30,065 bases of DNA from DATIHQ01 sp035480535. GTDB taxonomy: Bacteria > Chlamydiota > Chlamydiia > Chlamydiales > SM23-39. Position 1 is the first letter of the stretch. Every line of letters begins with the position of its first letter. The translations under genes and the position numbers were made by a program. The stretch covers positions 1 to 30,065 of the forward strand of contig DATIHQ010000086.1 in NCBI GenBank assembly GCA_035480535.1, in the 5' to 3' direction. The notes under the pieces were generated by a model that saw only the letters and a list, made by a program, of their open reading frames with translations, ran no database searches and was not told the origin of the DNA. Below, piece after piece: positions 21,943 to 29,516 of the stretch.

Positions 21943-23223
21943 TTAATCAAAAACTTCTTTTGTAAGGACTTCCTTTTCTCCCTCGCTCCTGGCGACGAGA
22001 ATGGCGCAACAACTGTCGCTAAAGACGTTGACGGTGGTGCGGCACATGTCGAGAATTCGGTCCACCGCAATGAAAAGGCCTATCCCTTCAGGAGGCAGCC
22101 CAATGACGCGGAGAATCACCATGATGGCCACAAGACTGGCAGAGGGAATGCCGGCTACCCCAACGGAGGTGATCAGCGCCATCAAAACGACGAGAAATTG
22201 GGTGATGAAGGAGAGGTCGATGCCATAGGCTTGCGCAACAAACATCGCCGCAACGCATTCATAGAGAGCCGATCCTGACATATTGATCGATGTTCCTAAG
22301 GGGACGACCAAACTGCAGATTTTATTGGAGACGCCAGCCCGCTTTTCCACGCAATCAATGGTGATGGGGAGGGTTGCCGAAGAAGAGCTGGTTGAAAAGG
22401 CGGTGATGAGGGCGGGCCCCATCGCTTTAAAATGGCGGATCGGCTTGACTTTAGCGACAAATTTCAGGAGCAGCGGCAGGGCCACGAACATAAAAGTCGC
22501 CAGTCCCAATAGGACGGCGATGAAAAATAGACCAACGGAGCGGAGAGAGCCAAACCCAGTTGTCATAAACACTTTCGAGACGAGGCAAAAGACTCCGTAG
22601 GGGAGAAATTTCATGATGATGTGGGTCACTTGGATCATCGTTTGGAAAATGCCTTGGAAGAATCCCTGGATGATAGAGGCGGGATGGGCATCGATTTTCG
22701 AGATGGCATAGCCGAACAGGAGGCTGAAGAAGATGAGGCCGAGCATTTGTCCATGAGAAAAGGCGTCGAGAACATTGGCGGGGACGATTTGCAAGAGAAC
22801 GTCGATGAAAATTTGGCCGCTATTATGGCTCAGTTGATCTTTCAAAGTTGAGAGCTGCACCGACTCCATCGCAGTTGTTGGAGGAGTGATATGGGACGAT
22901 CCTGGATCGATCAGGTTGACAAAGAAAAGGCCGATGAGGATAGCGAGGAGGCTGGTTCCAATGTAAAAGCCAAACATTTTTCCACCGAGGCGTCCAAAAG
23001 CCGCTTCGCCCCCAATCCGGGAAACGCCCGAAATGATCGAGGAAGAAACGAGGGGAACGACAACGAGCGACAGGGCATTGAGAAAGATAGCGCCGAGGAC
23101 ATCGACTATGCCGTAGAAGGTAAATCCAAAGACGCCTCCTTCCTTTCCTACTAGGGACCCAAAAAGAATCGCCAAAAGAATCGCTAGGAATACACCCCAA
23201 GGGCGCTTCTGCTTTTTCTGCAT
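21943..23223 (-). CDS. Dicarboxylate/amino-acid:cation symporter (DAACS family)
   Basis: 426 residues, a normal length for GltP/DctA-like carriers, with the eight transmembrane segments and two re-entrant loops expected. The serine-rich hairpin TSSSSATLPITIDC and the NMSGSALYE segment (with the unwound-helix motif) are the binding-site signatures of the family. It should import glutamate/aspartate or C4-dicarboxylates with Na+ or H+; which one cannot be read. The first helix starts after a short basic N-terminus (MQKKQKRPWG). It is followed by the cold-shock gene and preceded, with a 19-base gap, by the DUF192 gene on the same strand. Confidence 0.92.
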   Translation of the reverse strand: MQKKQKRPWGVFLAILLAILFGSLVGKEGGVFGFTFYGIVDVLGAIFLNALSLVVVPLVSSSIISGVSRIGGEAAFGRLGGKMFGFYIGTSLLAILIGLFFVNLIDPGSSHITPPTTAMESVQLSTLKDQLSHNSGQIFIDVLLQIVPANVLDAFSHGQMLGLIFFSLLFGYAISKIDAHPASIIQGFFQGIFQTMIQVTHIIMKFLPYGVFCLVSKVFMTTGFGSLRSVGLFFIAVLLGLATFMFVALPLLLKFVAKVKPIRHFKAMGPALITAFSTSSSSATLPITIDCVEKRAGVSNKICSLVVPLGTSINMSGSALYECVAAMFVAQAYGIDLSFITQFLVVLMALITSVGVAGIPSASLVAIMVILRVIGLPPEGIGLFIAVDRILDMCRTTVNVFSDSCCAILVARSEGEKEVLTKEVFD

Positions 23224-23242
23224 AGAAAGTCTCCAAAGGGAT

Positions 23243-23704
23243 TCATTTTACATCAAGAGAGGGATCGTGAAAAGAAAATTTCATCCCTTCCACAACTTCA
23301 TGGCGCTGAAACCACCCTTGCGCCACTTCCAAAGCATATTGAACTCGAGCTTTGCTTTGGTAAGAGGGGAGTCTCTCTGCTGTCGGAGGATCCATATTTT
23401 CAATTTGAACCAGGGTTTTCGCCGCATCGAAAAAACCAATAGAGAGGGGAAGGGTCGTATCTTTCATCCAAAAAGAGAGCCTTTGGGGTTTCGAATAAAC
23501 GAAGAGCATCCCCTCGGTTTCAGAAAGCTTTTTTCTCCCCGTGAGTCCCTTATATTGTTCTTTGAGCGTCGCGGCCACTTCCACAGTCAAGATTTCTCCT
23601 CCCAGCTCAATTTCTATTTTTGCCATCAGCGCCGCTGGCAGAAGAAAAAACAACCAAAATTTTTGGAAACTAGTTACATTGAAATTGATGCGACTACTTT
23701 TCAT
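23243..23704 (-). CDS. DUF192-family exported protein
   Basis: 153 residues. The core EVAATLKEQYKGLTGRKKLSETEGMLFVYSKPQRLSFWMKDTTLPLSIGF matches DUF192, including GLTGRxxL and the FWMKDT box. Members are small periplasmic/secreted beta-sandwich proteins of unknown function. The N-terminus carries a hydrophobic stretch (FWLFFLLPAALMA) after 16 residues, consistent with a signal peptide of unusual length; a shorter start (TTG at 23653) is possible. The reported ATG lies inside the divergent outer-membrane gene, whose start at 23688 overlaps by 17 bases. The symporter gene follows 19 bases downstream. Confidence 0.85.
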   Translation of the reverse strand: MKSSRINFNVTSFQKFWLFFLLPAALMAKIEIELGGEILTVEVAATLKEQYKGLTGRKKLSETEGMLFVYSKPQRLSFWMKDTTLPLSIGFFDAAKTLVQIENMDPPTAERLPSYQSKARVQYALEVAQGWFQRHEVVEGMKFSFHDPSLDVK

Positions 23705-24665
23705 CTTGGCTCTGTTCCCTTTTTATTCGTGGGCTGATAAGGCTGCTTTTCCCACAGCGCCCGATGTTCAATCTCCCTGGCTCACCGGACCCTTATTAGC
23801 CTCTTCTGCTTACGCAGTTCCCATCGGCCATTATTATATAGAACCCTATATTTATGCGGTGGCAAATAGTGCTATTTATGATCATGAATGGAATGCAGTC
23901 GAAATCGATACGCTCTGGAATTTCTCCTTACAGCCCTACATTCAAATTGGCTTGACCCCTTGGATGGATTTTCAGATCTCTCCCACCCTTTTTTACAACT
24001 TTAGAGAAGGGGGCGGTGCGAATTGGGCTTGGGGAGATTTGCCCATCGGCCTCGACATGATGCTCTTTCAGCGGGGAAAGAACGCCACCGATTGGCTAAC
24101 TGCTGTGAAGATCAGTTTGAAAGAGATTCTCCCTACAGGGAAATATCAGAATCTAAATCCAAAGAAACTGAGGACAGATATAGGAGGGCAAGGCTCCTGG
24201 AATACCAGCTTTTTGCTTGTTTGGGGGCAGCTCGTCCATATTTCTGGCAAAATCTTTTTCGATACCCGTCTGAATCTCCAATATAGTCTTCCCGCTCCCG
24301 TCCATGTAAAAGGATTTAATTCTTATGGGGGAGGATACGGCACAAATGGGACAGTCTATCCAGCCCAGAATTTTGAGGTCGATTTAGGCATGGAGCTCAC
24401 CCTCACCCAAAATTGGGTCCTTGCGATGGACATTGTAGGACTCTGGTCGGGGAGAACCCGATTTAAAGGAACTCTTGGCAGCCGCCCCGATGGGACCCCC
24501 GCTATCATCGGACCTGGCTCAGCCGTCCAATATAGCCTGGCGCCTGCAATCGAATACAACTGGAGTCAAAATATTGGTATTATAGCCGGCTCTTGGTTCA
24601 CCGTTGCAGGGCGCAATTCTCTAAAATTTAGTAGTGGTATAATAGCTTTTAGTTATTATAAATAA
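23688..24665 (+). CDS. Exported outer-membrane beta-barrel protein (transporter-like)
   Basis: 325 residues from the ATG at 23688. The frame is open upstream to 23541, but the extra part lies over the antisense DUF192 gene and MRLLFILALFPFYSWA is a clean signal peptide. The mature part has alternating aromatic/hydrophobic beta strands (YYIEPYIYAV, LQPYIQIGLTPWMDFQISPTLFYNF, WVLAMDIVGLWSG) and glycine-rich turns, like the 'MetA-pathway/transporter' barrels of intracellular bacteria. No enzyme signature is seen. There is no ribosome binding site, and a TACATT box ends 7 bases before the ATG. A 51-base gap separates it from the next gene on the same strand. Confidence 0.75.
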   Translation: MRLLFILALFPFYSWADKAAFPTAPDVQSPWLTGPLLASSAYAVPIGHYYIEPYIYAVANSAIYDHEWNAVEIDTLWNFSLQPYIQIGLTPWMDFQISPTLFYNFREGGGANWAWGDLPIGLDMMLFQRGKNATDWLTAVKISLKEILPTGKYQNLNPKKLRTDIGGQGSWNTSFLLVWGQLVHISGKIFFDTRLNLQYSLPAPVHVKGFNSYGGGYGTNGTVYPAQNFEVDLGMELTLTQNWVLAMDIVGLWSGRTRFKGTLGSRPDGTPAIIGPGSAVQYSLAPAIEYNWSQNIGIIAGSWFTVAGRNSLKFSSGIIAFSYYK

Positions 24666-24716
24666 GTTCCATTTTAATTGTGATTTCATTATTATTTTCA
24701 TTAAAACGGAGTAATT

Positions 24717-25562
24717 ATGAAATCTATCAGTATAATTTTAGCTTCAATCTTTTGCGCCGCCTCTCCAGAGTTGAAGGCAGAAGTCGGAATGCAGAAGGCA
24801 GAAATGCCCAAGGCAGAGCAAATTTCCTCCTCTCAATTTGAATTGGGGACTGAGGCAATTGCCCGCATCCGTACTGCCTATTCCAATGGAGATTATGACT
24901 CCTTTTTAAAAGAAATGGATGACTCTTATAAAGCACTTCCAGCGGCATCCCTCACCTCATTTGCAGATATCCGCACAGCAACTCCCACCCCGATCGACAC
25001 CCAAAAATGGGAAGAGATCCTCTTCCAATTGCAAAAACAGAAAAATCAGGAGCTGATCAACGCCCTTCCTTCAGATGACGAGACTCTCTTTGGCAAAAAA
25101 GTGCGCAACATCGCAACAGATCAAACAACGCCAGAGCAAGAAAAAGCTCTCCTCCAACTCGCTCAATACCGGCAAATGGCGCCTCTCGCTGGAAAAAATA
25201 GCGATGAAAACCGCCTCATCGACCTCGATCTTGAATATGAATATAAAACGGTCCATCTCGACTCGCCAACAACCCCCATCCCAGACCGGCGCGAAAAACA
25301 ATACATTCTTCGCATGGAAAAAATGAATCAGATCCTCGAAGCTTCCAAGAGCTTTCAAGATGAATCGTTGAAAGAACAGGTGCAACTCGCGGCAGAAAAC
25401 CTAGATGGCCGTCTCTCTCAAAGTTGGGATGCAACCGATCTAAAAGCTCTTTCAAAAGGGAAAATCAAACCTGAAGGCCGCACCCAGCAAAAAGTCGCTG
25501 CGATCCTCACTTCTTACCAAGACCAGTTCAATGACATTTTATTGAGAGGCGATCGCTTTTAA
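24717..25562 (+). CDS. Exported hypothetical protein
   Basis: 281 residues with a signal peptide (MKSISIILASIFCAASPELKA). I do not recognise the family. The mature N-terminus has three KAE units (KAEVGMQKAEMPKAEQ), encoded by an imperfect direct repeat (24773-24818). The rest is helical, rich in Gln/Asp/Lys, with no Cys apart from the signal region. CGGAG lies 5 bases before the ATG. The last 24 bases overlap the convergent Ser-rich gene. Confidence 0.75.
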   Translation: MKSISIILASIFCAASPELKAEVGMQKAEMPKAEQISSSQFELGTEAIARIRTAYSNGDYDSFLKEMDDSYKALPAASLTSFADIRTATPTPIDTQKWEEILFQLQKQKNQELINALPSDDETLFGKKVRNIATDQTTPEQEKALLQLAQYRQMAPLAGKNSDENRLIDLDLEYEYKTVHLDSPTTPIPDRREKQYILRMEKMNQILEASKSFQDESLKEQVQLAAENLDGRLSQSWDATDLKALSKGKIKPEGRTQQKVAAILTSYQDQFNDILLRGDRF

Positions 25563-26357
25563 AAATCTTCTCTTAAAACGGGAAGGATTTTCTCGGCCTA
25601 ATCCGCGATTGACTTGTTTTGCGACAGCACCTCGCGTTTGACGTGAAGACCTGAGTAGAAAGCTACATTCGTCTGGGGCCAGAGAAGCGGAGTTTGAAGG
25701 AGAGAGACTCTTCCGAAGAGACTCATAAGTAAACGGTTGACAAGATTTATCGGACTTACAACTACTCGTGCCTCTACAGGAGGCACATAATTTGTGCTCC
25801 TTGCAAATCTCAATTATTTTTTTTGCGACTTTATATGTCTTTGAGCCTTTACGTTCACGTGGTAGACCAAAACAGTCATCTAATTTAGCGAGCAAAGTTT
25901 TCATTCGTCTAGCAGGTTTTCCTGGAGAAGCCTGAATATATTTCTCTAACACCATTTTGTCGTCCTTCACCCCTTCCTCGACAAGCTTAGTGTCTAAAGT
26001 CTTTTTACAACCAGGCTCATTATGGGCATTTGCCCCGCATCCGCATCTTATACCGTTTTTCCAAAGATCTCTCGCAATAGGCAGAGCAAAAGCATCATCC
26101 CAGGCATTCTTCATAGATCTCTTTTTGCTAGGAAGAGGACTAGAATCGGCAGCAGCGTCTTTTGCCTGCTCTGCTCGCGATCTCTTTTTACCTGGTTGGG
26201 GTAATGTTGCTGAAGAGGAGCTAGAAGATGAGGAATTTTTTATAGCAACAAGTATTTCTGCTATGCTCTTTCCAGATTCTCCTCTACTGAGACTTGGTGG
26301 GGTTGCGGAGGAGGAGCTACTAGCCTGCAAGCCATTAGATCGCGTTATTGATGACAT
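25539..26357 (-). CDS. Ser-rich basic protein with Cys-rich motifs, effector-like
   Basis: 272 residues, unrecognised. The N-terminal third is low complexity: two poly-Ser tracts (ASSSSSAT, NSSSSSSSSAT) with mixed codons, then two basic clusters (GKKRSRAEQ, PSKKRSMKN) spaced like a bipartite nuclear localisation signal. The second part has Cys-rich sequence (CGCGANAHNEPGCKK and CASCRGTSSCKSDKSC) that may bind zinc, and ends basic (RFKRRFLKAIA). AAGGA precedes the ATG and an extended -10 promoter is at 26381-26389. No signal peptide. A type III secreted, nucleus-targeted protein would fit, but this is speculation from composition. It overlaps the convergent upstream gene by 24 bases. Confidence 0.7.
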   Translation of the reverse strand: MSSITRSNGLQASSSSSATPPSLSRGESGKSIAEILVAIKNSSSSSSSSATLPQPGKKRSRAEQAKDAAADSSPLPSKKRSMKNAWDDAFALPIARDLWKNGIRCGCGANAHNEPGCKKTLDTKLVEEGVKDDKMVLEKYIQASPGKPARRMKTLLAKLDDCFGLPRERKGSKTYKVAKKIIEICKEHKLCASCRGTSSCKSDKSCQPFTYESLRKSLSPSNSASLAPDECSFLLRSSRQTRGAVAKQVNRGLGRENPSRFKRRFLKAIASQ

Positions 26358-26380
26358 AACTTGTATCCTTATTTTTAATA

Positions 26381-26389
26381 ATTATATCA
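26381..26389 (-). promoter_or_regulatory. Extended -10 promoter of the Ser-rich gene
   Basis: TGATATAAT on the minus strand, a perfect TATAAT with the TG extension. No clear -35 box is present at 17 bases. It gives a leader of roughly 15-20 bases containing AAGGA. Confidence 0.6.
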
Positions 26390-26436
26390 AAAATTTTAAG
26401 ATATTCATCAATTATTATCAATTAAAATAATTAGTA

Positions 26437-26976
26437 TTAAATGAGTCGAATTAACGGCTTGGCGTTCTCTGCAATCGAAGGACTATCATTGACGATCCTG
26501 CAGAGAATGGCCCCCGTAGCTGCGCTGCAAGCCGCCAAATAAGATCTGACTAATTCCTGGTGAAGCCGCAATTCCTCCTCACTTTCCAGATCCCGTTTTC
26601 TCGAAACATCGCTCGCCCTTCTTTCAATGATCAAAGAAGGCTTGCACTCAATCCAAGCCAGGGCGCTTGGGGATAAAATCTCCAACACCTCTGCAGGAAG
26701 TCCAGGGCAAAACCCCACATCTGTCCGAATGAGGGCGTGGGTATCGATCAGAATCGTCCCCTTCTTTTCCGCCAGGATCTTTTTAGCGGCCTTAATCCCA
26801 ATTTCCCGTTGCTCAAGCACAGGAAGTTTCCGCAGCTTATCTCGATTAAGCCCTTCCCTAGCCCCAACCGCCAGCATCTGATCCCCATAATTGACCACCT
26901 GGACAAGCGCCTCCACCTCTTTAAGGATCGAGCTCTTCCCACAGCCGGGGACACCCACTAAAACAATCGTCTTCAT
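26437..26976 (-). CDS. adkA: Archaeal-type adenylate kinase (AdkA family)
   Basis: 179 residues. The sequence fits the archaeal adenylate kinase family (about 190 residues), not the bacterial Adk with its LID insertion. Its order of motifs is that of the family: P-loop GVPGCGKSS (8-16), VNYGDQML (28-35), RKLPVLEQRE (49-58), LIDTHALIRT (76-85), PGLP (91-94), the basic lid segment SRKRD (125-129) and VNDSPSIAENA near the C-terminus. The expected reaction is ATP + AMP to 2 ADP. There is no ribosome binding site; a run of eight Ts precedes the ATG. The gene begins 24 bases beyond the 3' end of tRNA-Leu, reading the same way, so it may be cotranscribed with the tRNA. A chlamydial bacterial-type adk is expected elsewhere in the genome. 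Confidence 0.85.
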   Translation of the reverse strand: MKTIVLVGVPGCGKSSILKEVEALVQVVNYGDQMLAVGAREGLNRDKLRKLPVLEQREIGIKAAKKILAEKKGTILIDTHALIRTDVGFCPGLPAEVLEILSPSALAWIECKPSLIIERRASDVSRKRDLESEEELRLHQELVRSYLAACSAATGAILCRIVNDSPSIAENAKPLIRLI

Positions 26977-27000
26977 ATCAAAAAAAATATTTTACAAATT

Positions 27001-27082
<82 letters not shown>

Positions 27083-27092
27083 AAAAAAAGAA

Positions 27093-27121
27093 AGTTTATC
27101 CCTTAAGTCCCTTTCCTTCAA
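27093..27121 (-). promoter_or_regulatory. Candidate promoter of tRNA-Leu
   Basis: TTGAAG (27121-27116), 17-base spacer, TAAACT (27098-27093) on the minus strand, 10 bases upstream of the mature tRNA 5' end. Each hexamer is 4/6. Confidence 0.5.
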
Positions 27122-27169
27122 TCCAAATGGATTAAAAAAAATTTTATTAGTAAAAAATTTTTTTATAAT

Positions 27170-27207
27170 TTCACATATTAACATTAACATGATAAAATAG
27201 TGTTAAT
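27170..27207 (+). promoter_or_regulatory. Promoter with operator-like dyad upstream of the 27219 gene
   Basis: TTCACA (27170-27175), 17-base spacer, TAAAAT (27193-27198) preceded by TG-A (extended -10). A perfect 7-bp dyad, ATTAACA (27183-27189) and TGTTAAT (27201-27207), brackets the -10 box with an 11-base spacer. This is the usual place for a repressor operator. Confidence 0.55.
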
Positions 27208-27218
27208 TTAAATTATAA

Positions 27219-28247
27219 ATGGTATTTTCAATGTCAGCAGCTAATATAGTAGCAGCCCCACCTTTTATACTTCCAGCTCCTCAAAACGATAACGGTGTAA
27301 ACGATTTTGCCTGGGGAGTGGTCAATCTAACCTCTGCCGGAGTGTTATGGGGATTCTCGACATTTGTTCCTGATTTTAAATCACAGGCAGCCTTTTTGGC
27401 AGCGGGCGCTGTTCCCTTCTATAAGGGATGTCACTATTTTAAAAATCTCGGAACCAATGCAGTGAATTTAGTAAAAAAACAGGTTCAGGATGCTTACAAA
27501 AAAGCAATTGCGACAGCCCCTAAACATCAAATGGCAATTGCAGCGGCGACAGTTGGTTTCGGAATTTCATCGATCACCGCATTGCCTTTAGGTACAACCG
27601 TATTCGCTGGCTATTTATTGGGATATGTCGCAGGGGACACTCTGATAAATCAAGCAGCTCCTACTGCTCAGCTCCCAGCTGGGAATCAATTTATTTTGCC
27701 GGCCCAGCCTCAACAACCGTTTTCTCAATTTGCATTTCCAAATTTAGAAGCGGCGATTCCTCAGCCAAGAAACTCGAGATCCGTCAATTTTGCTCTTGCT
27801 GGCGAAAGCGCCAACACGATTTCATTAGATAGCCAAATCGCTTTTTCGATGGAAGTGAATGGCCAAAATCTTACGTTCTACAACATTTGGTCTGCTTTTT
27901 ACGCATTGTTATATTCTGGTTATGCTCCCCATTTTGCGGGTAAATCTTTGGCAGATGCAAATAAGATGCGAACTATGTTGCCTCCAAAGACGGAAGATGC
28001 AAATTTTGCAAATGCCCTCGTCCAAGCAATCGGACGTGCTTTACTTGCGAGCGATGATTTACGAGTCTATGTTAATGGGTTAAATAGTGATCCAAAAATA
28101 GCGAAGGCTGCTTCTCGTTATGGTATAGGCTGCCTACCCATTGTATTAAAAACTCTCCGCGACTACTTTGATCGAGGCGAGGTCAACATTGCTTTAGCCA
28201 CTGGTCAGGCAACGGCGGTCTTGCATGGCCTGCCTGAATTTCACTAA
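27219..28247 (+). CDS. Hypothetical membrane protein
   Basis: 342 residues, no recognised family. Two hydrophobic regions (about 29-68 and 105-141, the second alanine/glycine-rich: MAIAAATVGFGISSITALPLGTTVFAGYLLGYVAG) suggest membrane association. A Pro/Gln-rich linker (about 150-185) follows, and then a soluble-looking C-terminal domain (about 200-342) with regular helices. There is no cleavable signal peptide. The hydrophobic pair is looser than in typical Inc proteins, but a host-membrane role cannot be excluded. The start could also be the ATG at 27231; neither has a ribosome binding site. The gene sits behind an AT-rich intergenic tract with a promoter and dyad at 27170-27207. Its stop overlaps the convergent TolR gene by four bases. 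Confidence 0.7.
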   Translation: MVFSMSAANIVAAPPFILPAPQNDNGVNDFAWGVVNLTSAGVLWGFSTFVPDFKSQAAFLAAGAVPFYKGCHYFKNLGTNAVNLVKKQVQDAYKKAIATAPKHQMAIAAATVGFGISSITALPLGTTVFAGYLLGYVAGDTLINQAAPTAQLPAGNQFILPAQPQQPFSQFAFPNLEAAIPQPRNSRSVNFALAGESANTISLDSQIAFSMEVNGQNLTFYNIWSAFYALLYSGYAPHFAGKSLADANKMRTMLPPKTEDANFANALVQAIGRALLASDDLRVYVNGLNSDPKIAKAASRYGIGCLPIVLKTLRDYFDRGEVNIALATGQATAVLHGLPEFH

Positions 28248-28705
28248 TCTAGCGGTTCATAAACGGGGTGGGCGGAAAAGCCTAGTTCCCGAATTCCAAA
28301 GATCATCTTAGCTATCGGCTCCCAGGGAGCTTTTCGATCAATGTGAAGGAGCACCTCGGTGTGCGTCTTATCTTGGGGCAAGGCTCCAATCTGATATTGG
28401 CGGGAGAGCTCTTCTTGGATCGCCTGGATAGTTTCCATTGGATATTCTTGAAACTCGGTTAGCCACTTAAATTGACCAGAGGCGGAGATGCTGAGGTTGA
28501 TTTGGCTGATCTCTTGTTTGGTTCGAAGCGATGTGGCGTCGGCTTCTGGTTTGAGTTCGACGAGAGTCACTTCCGAATCAAAAAGGGAGGCGCGTGAAAT
28601 GGCTAGAGTGGCGAAGAGGGCCAGCATGAGGAAGAGAAAGTCGATCATCGGAGCAAAGTTAAAGGTATGCCCTGCTTTAAACTCATCGTGGGGAATTAGT
28701 TCCAA
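28244..28705 (-). CDS. tolR: TolR/ExbD-type proton-channel partner
   Basis: 153 residues. A single N-terminal transmembrane helix (about 17-36) contains the conserved aspartate D22 (APMIDFLFLMLALF), essential for proton-driven force generation in ExbD/TolR. The periplasmic domain ends with the expected beta-alpha fold (TEVLLHIDRKAPWEPIAKMIF). It partners TolQ encoded 9 bases upstream. TolR and ExbD cannot be separated on sequence alone; chlamydiae usually use the pair for the Tol-Pal system. No tolA, tolB or pal follows, since the next gene is convergent. Stop overlap with that gene is 4 bases. Confidence 0.88.
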   Translation of the reverse strand: MELIPHDEFKAGHTFNFAPMIDFLFLMLALFATLAISRASLFDSEVTLVELKPEADATSLRTKQEISQINLSISASGQFKWLTEFQEYPMETIQAIQEELSRQYQIGALPQDKTHTEVLLHIDRKAPWEPIAKMIFGIRELGFSAHPVYEPLD

Positions 28706-28714
28706 AGGATCCTC

Positions 28715-29440
28715 CTACTTGGCCTGGATTAAAGCGCTGAGGTGCAGCGCTTCTGTTTCTACCAGGCTTAAAACTCTCACGACGCGATATTTGAGCATGG
28801 TGTAGAAAATCATCGAGAGAATCGCGACGATCAATCCTACGACAGTGGTGCCCACGGCAATGCCCAACCCATCAAATAAAGCGTTGATGCTCTCAATGGA
28901 GCGGTTGACATCGTAGAAGGCGTAAAACATCCCGATCACAGTTCCCAACAGTCCCAACATCGGCGCAATGATGACGATATCGTTGAGGAGGGAGAGGCGC
29001 TGCCAAAAGGAGGTAGAGGCCCTTTTGCCTTCCGATTTCATCGCATCGATCATCACTTGGGGGCCGAGTTTCCTGGTCGTCAAGCCGGTACCGATTAAAT
29101 TGGCCAGAATATTTCCGTGCTGATCGCAAAAGGCCTTGGCCTGCTCATATTGCTCCGAGATCAGCAAAGTGCGGAGTTCATCCCGGAAAACCGGGGGCAT
29201 AATATCTTTGGCCCGGAAGGTGGCTAAACTATAGAGCCAGATCACCATCGACGCCACCGACATTAGCGATAAAAGAGAGTAGATCAGGGGAGCCGAGGAA
29301 AAAACTTTTTTTAAATCGAGAAGCTGCGGGCTGGAGGCCTGCAGGGGAAGGATAGTCTCTTTCGCCGGGGGAGGCCCTTCTGCGAAGGCGGAATATTGCA
29401 TGGGGGCTAAACTGAGCAGAATAAAAAGAAGAAATCTCAT
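28715..29440 (-). CDS. tolQ: TolQ/ExbB-type proton channel subunit
   Basis: 241 residues with an N-terminal signal-like segment (MRFLLFILLSLAPMQYSAFA), a transmembrane helix at about 50-72, a cytoplasmic loop, and two further helices (about 153-178 and 188-213). LSLLNDIVIIAPMLGLLGTVIGMFYAF and GLGIAVGTTVVGLIVAI are the MotA/TolQ/ExbB channel signatures. It forms the proton-driven motor complex with TolR, energising outer-membrane processes. CGGAG precedes the ATG, and an extended -10 promoter lies at 29463-29492. It is divergent from trmB. Confidence 0.92.
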   Translation of the reverse strand: MRFLLFILLSLAPMQYSAFAEGPPPAKETILPLQASSPQLLDLKKVFSSAPLIYSLLSLMSVASMVIWLYSLATFRAKDIMPPVFRDELRTLLISEQYEQAKAFCDQHGNILANLIGTGLTTRKLGPQVMIDAMKSEGKRASTSFWQRLSLLNDIVIIAPMLGLLGTVIGMFYAFYDVNRSIESINALFDGLGIAVGTTVVGLIVAILSMIFYTMLKYRVVRVLSLVETEALHLSALIQAK

Positions 29441-29462
29441 TTTACACTCCGGATAAAATCAA

Positions 29463-29492
29463 AACATAGCAATTCAGTCTAGAATTGCGCAA
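29463..29492 (-). promoter_or_regulatory. Candidate promoter of tolQR
   Basis: TTGCGC (29492-29487), 18-base spacer, TATGTT (29468-29463) with the TG-n extension, on the minus strand. Leader to the tolQ ATG is about 15 bases and contains CGGAG. Confidence 0.5.
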
Positions 29493-29499
29493 CAAAATC

Positions 29500-29508
29500 T
29501 GCTATAAT
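29500..29508 (+). promoter_or_regulatory. Extended -10 promoter of trmB
   Basis: TGCTATAAT, a perfect TATAAT with TG extension. The box ends 8 bases before the trmB ATG, so the transcript is predicted to be leaderless or almost so; no Shine-Dalgarno sequence fits between them. Confidence 0.7.
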
Positions 29509-29516
29509 CATTCTCC

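Noticed and set aside
21730..22278. Plus-strand open frame of 182 codons over the cold-shock and symporter genes
   Set aside because: It spans two real genes antisense and has no start signal.
24672..24706. Inverted TTTTAAT/ATTAAAA pair upstream of the 24717 gene
   Set aside because: Only 7 AT bases per arm with a 21-base spacer in AT-rich DNA; chance is likely.
26980..26994. T-run and AT stretch after tRNA-Leu as an intrinsic terminator
   Set aside because: No GC-rich stem precedes the eight Ts, and the run sits 3 bases before the adenylate kinase ATG, so a terminator call is not supported.
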